Shown piece after piece: positions 1 through 6,110 of a stretch of DNA of 11,350 nt. A program made the position numbers and the translations under genes. The DNA is taken from the NCBI GenBank assembly GCA_014304965.1, contig JACRTZ010000017.1, positions 1 to 11,350 of the forward strand, in the 5' to 3' direction. The notes under the pieces are model-generated. The model was not told the origin of the DNA. It made no database searches and saw nothing but the letters and a program-made list of their open reading frames with translations. Source of the stretch: Vulcanimicrobiota bacterium. Lineage in GTDB: Bacteria > Vulcanimicrobiota > Vulcanimicrobiia > Vulcanimicrobiales > Vulcanimicrobiaceae. Each line of letters starts with the position of its first letter. The stretch's first letter is position 1.

Positions 1-551
1 CGCGGCCTCCGATACACCGCGACGCGCATAGCGCCGATCGCGTGCAGGGCTCCCAAATCTTGGGCGCGCAGGACGTGACCCGGGCCGACAACCATGTCCC
101 CCGCCCGTACGTCCTCACCGACCGCGATCGCGTTCTCGCCCCGGCCGACGGCGCGCAGCACTTCGATGTCCGTACCGCGCAGGTTGGTTTGCTCGACGAT
201 CACGACGGCATCGGCGCCCGGCGGCAGCATCGAGCCCGTGTGCACGCGGATCGCCGCGCGTTCGGGCAGCGCTCCGCGGGCGACCGCGCCCATCGGGACC
301 TCACCAGCCAAGCGCAGGTAGGCCGGGGCGGCATCCGAGGCCCCGAACGTCTCGGCGGCGCGAACGGCAAAGCCGTCCATCGCCGAACGCGGGAAGGCCG
401 GCAGCGGCCCGTCCACACGGATCGCGGCGAACGTCACCCTGCCCAGCGCACGCTCGGCCGGCACGGTTTCCGAACCCCCGAGCGGGGCCAAACGCGAGGC
501 CAAGGCCGCGAATGCGTCCCCTGGGGAGCGGACCGTGAAAAGCTCGTTCAG
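1..551 (-). CDS. moeA: Molybdopterin molybdenumtransferase MoeA, N-terminal part (3' end outside window)
   Basis: Reading the minus strand in one open frame gives about 183 residues of a MoeA-type protein, the enzyme that inserts molybdate into adenylylated molybdopterin in the last step of molybdenum cofactor synthesis. Visible family signatures are SAMDGFAVR near residue 60, HTGSMLPPGADAVV in the MoCF-like domain, and GEDVRAGDMVVGPG followed by AQDLGALHAIG and VAVYRRP. The N-terminal stretch SPGDAFAALASRLAPL lines up with the first helix of E. coli MoeA. The frame has no ATG or GTG between its upstream TAA (about 654) and the conserved region. A CTG at 551 preceded by GAGG is the best placed start; the first conventional start is a TTG inside the first helix. 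It is divergent from pckA with almost no spacer. The C-terminal domains lie beyond position 1. The family is secure and the start is not. Confidence 0.9.
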   Translation of the reverse strand, partial: MNELFTVRSPGDAFAALASRLAPLGGSETVPAERALGRVTFAAIRVDGPLPAFPRSAMDGFAVRAAETFGASDAAPAYLRLAGEVPMGAVARGALPERAAIRVHTGSMLPPGADAVVIVEQTNLRGTDIEVLRAVGRGENAIAVGEDVRAGDMVVGPGHVLRAQDLGALHAIGAMRVAVYRRP

Positions 552-607
552 TGCGTCAGCCTCGGCAGTTTTGGGGTATGTGCGGGGGGCAGGCGAGCGT
601 CGCGCCT

Positions 608-2251
608 GTGGGTAAACCGATTTCCCTTCGCTCGGAGGACCTGTCCATTCTTACGCTGCCCGAATCCGCAAGCCAACGACTTCGCCGCGACCTCGACGCT
701 CTCGGCCTGGGACGCGCGAACGTTTTCCGGAATCTGTCCGTGGCCGAGCTGTACGAGCACGCGCTTCGGCGCGGCGAGGCGGAATTAGCCGCCGACGGCC
801 AGCTTTGGGTCGATACGGGCGAGCACTCGGGGCGGTCACCGAAAGATAAGTTTTTCGTCCGCGAACCGGGCAGCGAACACCACATCGACTGGAACGAGGG
901 CAACCAGGCCATCGACCCGGCGCGCTTCGACGCGTTGTTCGACCGGGTTGCCGCCTACCTGAACGAGCGCGATCTCTATTGCCTCGACACCTACGTCGGC
1001 GCGGATCCGCGCTACCGTTTGCCGGTGCGCGTGCTGACCGAGGCGGCCTGGCACAATCTCTTCGCACGGCATCTCTTCATCACGCCGGCGCAGCCGCCCG
1101 ATGAATTCTCGCCGGAATTCACCGTCATCAACGCGTGCAATTTCTCGGCGGAGCCGGCGCGCGACGGAACGCGCAGCGGCACGTTCATCTTCGTGAACTT
1201 CGCGAAGCGCATGGTGCTGATCGGCGGCACGCGCTATGCCGGCGAAACGAAGAAGTCCGTCTTCACGATCATGAACTACCTGATGCCGCTGCGCAACGTG
1301 CTGCCGATGCATTGTTCGGCAAACGTCGGGCAAGACGGCGCCACCGCGATCTTCTTCGGACTCTCCGGCACCGGAAAAACGACGCTTTCGGCCGATGCAA
1401 ACCGGCCGCTGATCGGCGACGACGAACACGGCTGGTCGAACGACGGCGTGTTCAATTTTGAAGGCGGCTGCTACGCGAAGGTCATTCGCCTGTCGCAGGA
1501 AGCCGAACCCGAGATCTGGTCGGCGTCGCATCGCTTCGGCACCGTCCTCGAGAACGTCGTCATGGATCCCGTGACGCGCAAACTCGATCTGGACTCGGCG
1601 GTCAAGACAGAGAACACGCGCTCGGCCTATCCGATCGACTTCAACCCGAACGTCGTGCCCGAATTGATGGGCGGGCATCCGACTGCCATCGTCATGTTGA
1701 CGGCGGACGCCTTCGGCGTCTTGCCGCCGATCTCGCGCCTGACGCCCGAACAAGCGATGTACCATTTCCTCTCCGGTTATACGGCGAAAGTCGCCGGCAC
1801 CGAGCGGGGGCTGACGGAACCGACCGCAACCTTCTCGACGTGTTTCGGCGCGCCGTTCATGGTCCATCATCCGACGGTGTACGCAAAACTGCTCGGCGAC
1901 CGGATCGCGCACCACAAGGTCGACTGTTGGCTCGTCAACACTGGCTGGACCGGCGGCGTCGCCGGCATCGGCAAACGCATGGCGATCGCGCACACGCGCG
2001 CGATGCTCAACGCCGCACTCGCCGGCAAACTCCGCGACGTCGCGTACGAGCGCGAGCCGTTTTTCGGCCTCTCGATTCCGAACAGCGTGCCCGACGTGCC
2101 GTCCGAAGTCCTTAATCCGCGCAACGCCTGGGCGGACAAAGCCGGCTACGATGCGCAGGCCAAGAAACTCGCCGGCCTGTTCGCGGAAAACTTCAAGCGC
2201 TTCGAAGCGCAAGCGAGCGACGGCGTCAAGGCAATCGCGATCAAGCCGTAA
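608..2251 (+). CDS. pckA: ATP-dependent phosphoenolpyruvate carboxykinase
   Basis: The product converts oxaloacetate and ATP to PEP, ADP and CO2 in the cytosol, the committed step of gluconeogenesis (EC 4.1.1.49). The sequence shows GRSPKDK with the substrate-binding Arg, RYAGETKKSVF with the metal/substrate Lys, the P-loop GLSGTGKTTLS, the kinase-2 segment LIGDDEHGW and the adenine/phosphate Arg in NTRSAYPI. All key residues are present and the gene ends in TAA. The ATP-type P-loop and overall order match the E. coli and rhizobial enzymes, not the GTP type. The frame is open from a GTG at 551, with an ATG at 578, a GTG at 608 and a GGAGGA followed by an in-frame ATT at 647. The annotated GTG gives 547 residues; the ATT start gives 534, nearer the usual 530-540. 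Function is certain, the first 10-30 residues are not. Confidence 0.96.
   Translation: MGKPISLRSEDLSILTLPESASQRLRRDLDALGLGRANVFRNLSVAELYEHALRRGEAELAADGQLWVDTGEHSGRSPKDKFFVREPGSEHHIDWNEGNQAIDPARFDALFDRVAAYLNERDLYCLDTYVGADPRYRLPVRVLTEAAWHNLFARHLFITPAQPPDEFSPEFTVINACNFSAEPARDGTRSGTFIFVNFAKRMVLIGGTRYAGETKKSVFTIMNYLMPLRNVLPMHCSANVGQDGATAIFFGLSGTGKTTLSADANRPLIGDDEHGWSNDGVFNFEGGCYAKVIRLSQEAEPEIWSASHRFGTVLENVVMDPVTRKLDLDSAVKTENTRSAYPIDFNPNVVPELMGGHPTAIVMLTADAFGVLPPISRLTPEQAMYHFLSGYTAKVAGTERGLTEPTATFSTCFGAPFMVHHPTVYAKLLGDRIAHHKVDCWLVNTGWTGGVAGIGKRMAIAHTRAMLNAALAGKLRDVAYEREPFFGLSIPNSVPDVPSEVLNPRNAWADKAGYDAQAKKLAGLFAENFKRFEAQASDGVKAIAIKP
634..639 (+). promoter_or_regulatory. Perfect Shine-Dalgarno GGAGGA inside the annotated 5' end of pckA
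   Basis: GGAGGA is the strongest ribosome-binding sequence near the pckA start. The in-frame codons behind it are CTG at 641 (1 nt away, too close) and ATT at 647 (7 nt away, ideal spacing). None of the conventional upstream starts at 551, 578 or 608 has a comparable site at proper distance. This is seen in the sequence; its use in initiation is inference. Confidence 0.35.
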
Positions 2252-2287
2252 AGATCTTCAGAGTCCGCCAAGAAGCTCGCGGCGGTG

Positions 2288-2317
2288 CATAATTGCGCCT
2301 AATGTGGTACAATTATG
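2288..2317 (+). promoter_or_regulatory. Inverted repeat CATAATTG-N14-CAATTATG, likely antitoxin operator
   Basis: Two perfectly complementary 8-bp half-sites lie at 2288-2295 and 2310-2317, separated by 14 bp, so their centres are 22 bp apart, about two helical turns. They are AT-rich in a GC-rich genome and end about 30 bp before the start of the XRE gene. The right half overlaps a TACAAT that could be a -10 box (2308-2313). Dimeric HTH antitoxins commonly repress their own operon by binding such paired sites, so this is a reasonable autoregulatory operator. No good -35 box is visible, so the promoter position stays tentative. Confidence 0.55.
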
Positions 2318-2348
2318 GCAAATCCGCTCCGAGCGAGGGCAGCCCACT

Positions 2349-2759
2349 ATGTCTACAGCCGCCGGCGCGCCTGCGCCCGAAGAGTCCGTCCTTGACGCAC
2401 TTCGCGTGAACGTCATCGTAGGCCGCGCACGAACTGGACTCTCCCAGTCGGAGCTCGCGGAGCGGGCAAACGTTTCACGCCAAACCGTTTCGCGCATCGA
2501 GCGCGCCGCGACCGACGTAGGGATCGAGGCCGTCGAGCGAATCGCGCGCGCGCTGGGTACGACCGTAGGCGCATTAGTCGCTCCCGTGGGCACTCATATC
2601 GTAGATGACGACGAGCTCGCTCGCCGCGCCGTCGAGCCGCGCGACGACTATATTCAGGCCCGCGCCGTTCTTCGTGCCATAGATGAAGCGGCCGGGCTAG
2701 TCGACGGGCGCGACCTCAAGCGCTTTAGCCGGGCCGGACGCCCGACGCTATCGCGTTGA
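2349..2759 (+). CDS. XRE-family HTH antitoxin of a type II toxin-antitoxin pair
   Basis: This codes for a 136-residue DNA-binding protein. Residues 18-66 form a classic HTH_3 domain: VGRARTGLSQSELAERANV, then SRQTVSRIERA as recognition helix, then IEAVERIARALGTTVGALV. The acidic and helical C-terminal half (DDDELARRAVEPRDDY onward, ending SRAGRPTLSR) would be the toxin-neutralising tail. The ATG at 2349 is preceded by GAGGG at about 9 nt and follows the inverted-repeat operator, which supports this start over the longer upstream frame that runs into pckA. The stop TGA overlaps the start region of the RelE-like frame by about 20 nt, the usual layout of coupled antitoxin-toxin genes. By family knowledge it should bind and neutralise the toxin and repress the operon. 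It could be an ordinary regulator if the toxin frame is dead. Confidence 0.85.
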   Translation: MSTAAGAPAPEESVLDALRVNVIVGRARTGLSQSELAERANVSRQTVSRIERAATDVGIEAVERIARALGTTVGALVAPVGTHIVDDDELARRAVEPRDDYIQARAVLRAIDEAAGLVDGRDLKRFSRAGRPTLSR

Positions 2760-3042
2760 ACTGCATCCGGACGTCGCAAAGACGATCACCGCCCACAGCG
2801 GAGCCGAAGCCAACGTTTTCCGTCCATCGATCGGTAAATTAATCGACAACCTCGCGATCAATCCGAAGCAATATCCCAAGAAACAAGGAAAGTTGAAAAC
2901 GGCTCGCGCCGCTCCGCTACACTATTCGGATGGCGTTACCTGGCGCGCCGTCTACATCGTCGACGACGCGGCGCGTACTGTGTTCGTCATCGCACTCGGC
3001 CCGCACGACACGGCCTACCAGCAAGCGGTTCGTCGAATATGA
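2701..3042 (+). CDS. RelE/ParE-like toxin frame without a recognisable start codon
   Basis: From about 2737 the frame reads RRYRVELHPDVAKTI, then KLIDNLAINPKQYPKK, then WRAVYIVDDAARTVFVIALG and PHDTAYQQAVRRI before TGA. This is the length (about 97 residues) and strand-helix order of RelE/ParE-superfamily toxins, with the typical basic core and C-terminal Tyr region. Such toxins cleave ribosome-bound mRNA or poison gyrase; which applies here cannot be told. The first beta strand RYRVELH should follow an initiator Met directly, but the frame has no ATG, GTG or TTG between an in-frame TAG at 2698-2700 and that strand. Upstream of the TAG, ATG AAG CGG CCG GGC at 2683 is in the same frame. The frame is +1 relative to the antitoxin. 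It may start at a rare codon, be made by frameshifting from the antitoxin, be inactivated, or contain a sequencing error. Confidence 0.65.
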   Translation, partial: STGATSSALAGPDARRYRVELHPDVAKTITAHSGAEANVFRPSIGKLIDNLAINPKQYPKKQGKLKTARAAPLHYSDGVTWRAVYIVDDAARTVFVIALGPHDTAYQQAVRRI

Positions 3043-3052
3043 AGCGTAGTTT

Positions 3053-3466
3053 CTACGAACCCATCACCTTGACGACTATGCGTTTGCGGCGCATCCCGTC
3101 GAATTCGCCGTAGTGCACGCGCTCCCAGGGGCCGAGGTCGAGCTCCCCGTTCGTAATCGGTAGCGTCACCTGGTGGCCGAGCAGCATGCGTTTGAGATGC
3201 GCGTCGGCGTTGTCTTCGCCGGTCGCGTGATGCTTATAGCCCGGCTTCGCCGGCGCGAGTTCTTCGAGCCAGGTCATGATATCCTACCAAAGCCCCGACT
3301 CGTGATCGTTCACAAAGATGCTTGCCGTGATGTGCATTGCGCTCACCAGCACCATCCCATCGTCGACCTTCGAATCGGCGATAATCTTCGCGACCTTGTC
3401 CGTGATGTCGAGGATGGCGTAGCGTTCGGCGGTCGTGATCGACAGATAGCCAGTGTGCGTTTTCAC
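3053..3466 (-). pseudogene. yjbQ: YjbQ/UPF0047 family protein interrupted by one in-frame TAG
   Basis: One continuous reading frame of 138 codons matches the YjbQ family (UPF0047; a secondary thiamine-phosphate synthase activity has been described for it). It starts at GTG 3466 with MKTHTGYLSITT, then MVLVSAMHITASIFVNDHES, then GEDNADAHLKRMLLGHQV and LDLGPWERVHYGEFDGMRRK, ending KVMGS. All family blocks and conserved His residues (HITAS, NADAH) are present and the total length is normal. Codon 61 is TAG (3284-3286), between SGLW and DIMTWLEELAP, where relatives usually have Gln, His or Glu; CAG to TAG is one transition. Both halves remain fully conserved, so the lesion is recent, suppressed, read through or a sequence error. 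An ATG follows two codons later behind an AGGA, so the distal half could be made separately. It lies 25 nt behind the secreted-protein gene and is convergent with the toxin. Confidence 0.85.
3275..3286 (-). promoter_or_regulatory. AGGA plus ATG overlapping the internal yjbQ stop codon (possible re-initiation site)
   Basis: On the minus strand the interrupting TAG forms part of TAGGATATCATG. This places an AGGA core 4 nt before an in-frame ATG at 3277, so ribosomes stopping at the amber could restart and make the 74-residue distal half. The spacing is somewhat short and the resemblance may be chance. Confidence 0.3.
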
Positions 3467-3491
3467 TTCGCCCGCTTCCAGGACCGTGGCG

Positions 3492-4007
3492 CTAGGACTT
3501 TTTCAACTCGCAGGTTGTCGACCAGAACGAACTGCCGTTCGTGTTCAAGCCGATCGTCGGCCCGGGGAGCAGGTGCGCGTGGTAAGGTTTGAGCGAACCG
3601 CTCAGAAACACGATCTTCCTCGACGGCTCGATTCGAAACGTGCCGTGGGTTCCCGCGCTCTCATACGAATTGGCGCCCGTCACGTGCATGTCCATGAACG
3701 TGTAGTGGCCGCCCGCGAAACATTCGTACTTGCCGGGGACGAGCTTGTCGTTCGTTTCGGCGCTTCCGCCGGCGGCGTGAAGCATCCAGAAAATATAGTA
3801 ATGCTCCTCGCCGTTCAAGTCGAGTTTGACCTTGCAGATGTTCGAGCTCGAGCCGCGTCCGACCACGACCCCGGCCTTCCCCGACGCATCCGAGACGTGG
3901 CGGCCCACCGAGCACTCATTCTCGGATTTGAAAGCCTCGGCGCTGGCCGGAACGTTTGAGGCGCCGAACACGGCCAATGCAAAAAGAGGCGCCACAAGAA
4001 AACGCAT
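3492..4007 (-). CDS. Small secreted protein with four cysteines, function unknown
   Basis: The 171-residue product begins with a clear Sec signal peptide: MRF, then the hydrophobic core LVAPLFALAVFGA, with a likely cleavage after ASA at about residue 23. The mature part is soluble and rich in Gly, Ser, His and Tyr. It has four cysteines (ECSVGRH, ICKVKLD, YECFAGG, TTCELKK), enough for two disulfides, and no membrane segment. The segments GKYECFAGGHYTFMDMHV and GTHGTFRIE suggest a beta-rich fold. I do not recognise a named family. The ATG at 4007 is preferred to a TTG at 4025 because it puts the basic residue and hydrophobic core at the N-terminus; its ribosome-binding site is weak. It ends in TAG 25 nt before yjbQ, so they may share a transcript, and it is divergent from the dehydrogenase at 4094. 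Confidence 0.75.
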   Translation of the reverse strand: MRFLVAPLFALAVFGASNVPASAEAFKSENECSVGRHVSDASGKAGVVVGRGSSSNICKVKLDLNGEEHYYIFWMLHAAGGSAETNDKLVPGKYECFAGGHYTFMDMHVTGANSYESAGTHGTFRIEPSRKIVFLSGSLKPYHAHLLPGPTIGLNTNGSSFWSTTCELKKS

Positions 4008-4093
4008 GGTGCACCATACCCGCAATGATGTAAGCCAACCTTCGGAGGGAGCACGGCGCGGGTGCCGTACGCGGCCACGGTGAGGTGCGGTTG
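4008..4093. promoter_or_regulatory. Divergent intergenic region carrying promoters for both flanking genes
   Basis: The 86-bp gap separates the divergent secreted-protein and dehydrogenase genes, so both promoters should lie here or just inside the genes. A short inverted repeat ACGGC-N6-GCCGT sits near the middle (about 4051-4067). GAGGTG lies 6 nt before the ATG at 4094. No convincing -35/-10 pair is visible. Confidence 0.4.
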
Positions 4094-4987
4094 ATGACGG
4101 AACAAAGAACGGTCGGGGTCGTCGGGGTCGGGCGAATGGGCGCGAACATGGCGCGGCGGCTGCGCGAAGCCGGGTATCCCGTCACCGCCGTCTTCGACGT
4201 TGATCGCGACGTCGCGACAATCGTGGCGGCCGAACTCGGCGCGTTGGCGGCGGAGACATTGGCCGGCGTAACGGCGTCGGCCGACACGATTCTGACGGTG
4301 GTCAGCGACGACGCAGCGATGGAGGCGATCTTCGCCGAGCGCGGCGACTCGCTGCTCGCCGGCGCGCGCGGCAAACTCTTCGTCAACTGCGCGACCATTT
4401 CGCCGCACGTGCACGTCGAAGTCGAGCGCCGCGCCGCCGCGGCGGGCGCCGCGAGCATCGAAGCCTGCATGGCGTCGTCTATCTCGCAGGCCCGCGACGG
4501 CACGCTCTACCTGATGATCGGCGGACGCAGGGACGCCTTCGAGCGCGCGCGTCCGATGCTTGACAAGATGAGCGTGGCGCTACGCTACGTCGGTCCGGCC
4601 GGCAAAGCCGCGGAAGTCAAAGCGCTCGTCAACATGGTGATGAACTCGAACACGGCCGCGCTTGCCGAAGGGCTCGGGTTGGGCGCCGCGCTCGGGCTCG
4701 ACCTTGCGATGTTGAGCGAGATCTTCGCGCAGACCGGCGCCAATTCGCGCGTGCTCGAAACCGACGGAATGGACATGGCGGCGCGCGAACACGACTGCTT
4801 CTTCTCCGCAGCGCACGCCGCGAAAGATTCCGGGATCGCCCTCGACCTCGCTCGCGAACGAGGCGTTGCCGTCCCGATCGCCGCCGCCACGAAAGCGCAG
4901 TACGATCGCATGGTCGAGCTCGGCATGGGCGATCTCGACAAGTCAGGCATCGCCGAACTGACCTTTCCGGGACGCGCCGGCGCCTGA
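4094..4987 (+). CDS. NAD(P)-dependent 3-hydroxyisobutyrate dehydrogenase-family oxidoreductase
   Basis: The 297-residue protein has the beta-hydroxyacid dehydrogenase architecture: an N-terminal Rossmann domain with VGVVGVGRMGANMARRL, the middle strand NCATISPHV, and an all-helical C-terminal domain with the catalytic-lysine segment AEVKALVNMVMNSNTAALAE and the second conserved Lys in HAAKDSGIALDLA. Members oxidise 3-hydroxyisobutyrate, tartronate semialdehyde, 6-phosphogluconate-like acids or related substrates. The usual substrate loop (D-x-P-V-S-G-G) is replaced by EACMASSISQARDGT, so the substrate cannot be assigned from the canonical members. The Gly-rich loop followed by an acidic residue at the end of the next strand (FDVDRD) is consistent with NAD. 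The ATG at 4094 has GAGGTG 6 nt upstream and is preferred to GTG 4085. The YqjM-like gene follows after 32 nt on the same strand, probably co-transcribed. Confidence 0.88.
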   Translation: MTEQRTVGVVGVGRMGANMARRLREAGYPVTAVFDVDRDVATIVAAELGALAAETLAGVTASADTILTVVSDDAAMEAIFAERGDSLLAGARGKLFVNCATISPHVHVEVERRAAAAGAASIEACMASSISQARDGTLYLMIGGRRDAFERARPMLDKMSVALRYVGPAGKAAEVKALVNMVMNSNTAALAEGLGLGAALGLDLAMLSEIFAQTGANSRVLETDGMDMAAREHDCFFSAAHAAKDSGIALDLARERGVAVPIAAATKAQYDRMVELGMGDLDKSGIAELTFPGRAGA

Positions 4988-5019
4988 AACCGAAGGACGC
5001 AAGGCCGTTTTGAGGTAGC

Positions 5020-6108
5020 GTGGCCCTCCTTTTTGAACCATTGACGCTGCGCGGCATCACGCTGCGCAACCGCATCGCCGTTTCGCCGATGTGCGAGTAT
5101 TCGAGCACCGACGGCTTCGCGAACGATTGGCACCTCGTGCATCTGGGGAGCCGCGCGGTGGGCGGCGCAGGTCTCGTGCTCACCGAGGCCGCCGCCGTCG
5201 AAGCCGCCGGGCGCATCAGCCCGCAAGATCTCGGCATTTGGCGCGACGACCATGTTGCGAAGCTCGCGCAAATTGCAGCGTTCATTCACGCGCATGGCGC
5301 GGTCGCCGGCGTTCAACTCGCGCACGCCGGCCGAAAAGCGAGCGTCGCGCGTCCGTGGGAAGGCGGCGCGCCCCTCGCCCCGGACGAGGGCGGCTGGCGG
5401 CCGATCGTCGCGCCGAGCGCAATTCCGTTTCTCGATCACGGGCCGTTGCCGCACAGCTTGGGCGTTGCCGAGATTCGCGGCCTCGTCAATGCCTTCGCGC
5501 GCGCCGCGGACCGCGCGCTGACGGCGGGTTTCCGGGTGGCTGAAATCCACGCCGCGCACGGATATCTCATCCACGAGTTTCTATCACCGCTCGCGAATCA
5601 ACGCGACGACGCCTACGGCGGCACCCTCGCGAACCGCACGCGTTTCTTACGCGAGATCGTGAGCGCCGTGCGGACCGTCTGGCCCGAGCGTCTTCCGCTG
5701 CTCGTGCGCATTTCGGCAAGCGATTGGACCGACGGCGGTTGGACGCCCGGCGACTCCGTCGCGCTGACGCGCGAACTCGTCCCGCTCGGGGTGGATCTTG
5801 TGGATTGTTCGTCCGGCGGCATCGTTCCGGGCGTGACGATTCCGGCGGATCCCGGCTATCAAGTCGACTTCGCCGCGAAAGTGCGGCGCGAAGGCGGCCT
5901 CCCGTCGGGCGCGGTAGGCATGATCACCGAAGCCGAACAAGCCGAAACAATTTTGCGCAACGGCGAAGCCGATCTGATTCTCCTCGCGCGCGAGTTGCTA
6001 CGCGATCCCTACTGGCCGCTGCACGCCGCGCAGGCGCTCGACGTCGAGGTTTCTTGGCCCGACCAATACCAGCGCGCCAAGCCGCCGTCGCCGACGACGG
6101 CGCGTTAG
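5020..6108 (+). CDS. NADH:flavin oxidoreductase of the Old Yellow Enzyme family, YqjM type
   Basis: The 362-residue product is an FMN-dependent ene-reductase that reduces activated C=C bonds with NAD(P)H. YqjM-class hallmarks are visible: SPMCEYSS (redox-tuning Cys25, Tyr27), QLAHAGRKAS (residues 99-108), HAAHGYL with the substrate-binding pair His177/His180, SPLANQRDDAYGG, and the C-terminal FMN-phosphate region AVGMITEAEQAE followed by LARELLRDPYWPLHAA. Cys and Tyr near residue 25 separate it from the classical yeast-type enzymes. The GTG start at 5020 is preceded by TTGAGGTAGC and begins MALLFEPLTLRGITLRNRI, the usual N-terminus. It lies 32 nt behind the dehydrogenase and ends 2 nt before the convergent gcdH. 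The physiological substrate is unknown; YqjM homologues act on enals, enones, maleimides and nitro compounds, and some clade members act on xenobiotics. Confidence 0.94.
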   Translation: MALLFEPLTLRGITLRNRIAVSPMCEYSSTDGFANDWHLVHLGSRAVGGAGLVLTEAAAVEAAGRISPQDLGIWRDDHVAKLAQIAAFIHAHGAVAGVQLAHAGRKASVARPWEGGAPLAPDEGGWRPIVAPSAIPFLDHGPLPHSLGVAEIRGLVNAFARAADRALTAGFRVAEIHAAHGYLIHEFLSPLANQRDDAYGGTLANRTRFLREIVSAVRTVWPERLPLLVRISASDWTDGGWTPGDSVALTRELVPLGVDLVDCSSGGIVPGVTIPADPGYQVDFAAKVRREGGLPSGAVGMITEAEQAETILRNGEADLILLARELLRDPYWPLHAAQALDVEVSWPDQYQRAKPPSPTTAR

Positions 6109-6110
6109 GG

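Noticed and set aside
836..2212. Long open frame on the minus strand opposite pckA (458 codons)
   Set aside because: It lies fully inside the certain pckA gene and its composition (Arg/Ala-rich, no family motif) is that of an antisense shadow in GC-rich DNA.
2265..2285. CCGCC-N11-GGCGG hairpin behind pckA as a terminator
   Set aside because: The stem is only 5 bp, the loop is long and no T-tract follows; GC-rich sequence gives many such pairings by chance.
2683..3466. Amber codons recoded as a sense codon throughout the genome
   Set aside because: At least six complete genes in the window (secreted protein, YqjM-like, gcdH, SRPBCC, GT-C, rpsJ) end at TAG at their expected family length, so TAG works as a stop here.
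4585..5574. Minus-strand open frame across the HIBADH-like and YqjM-like genes
   Set aside because: It overlaps two well-supported genes, has no recognisable motif and is explained by GC-rich codon bias.
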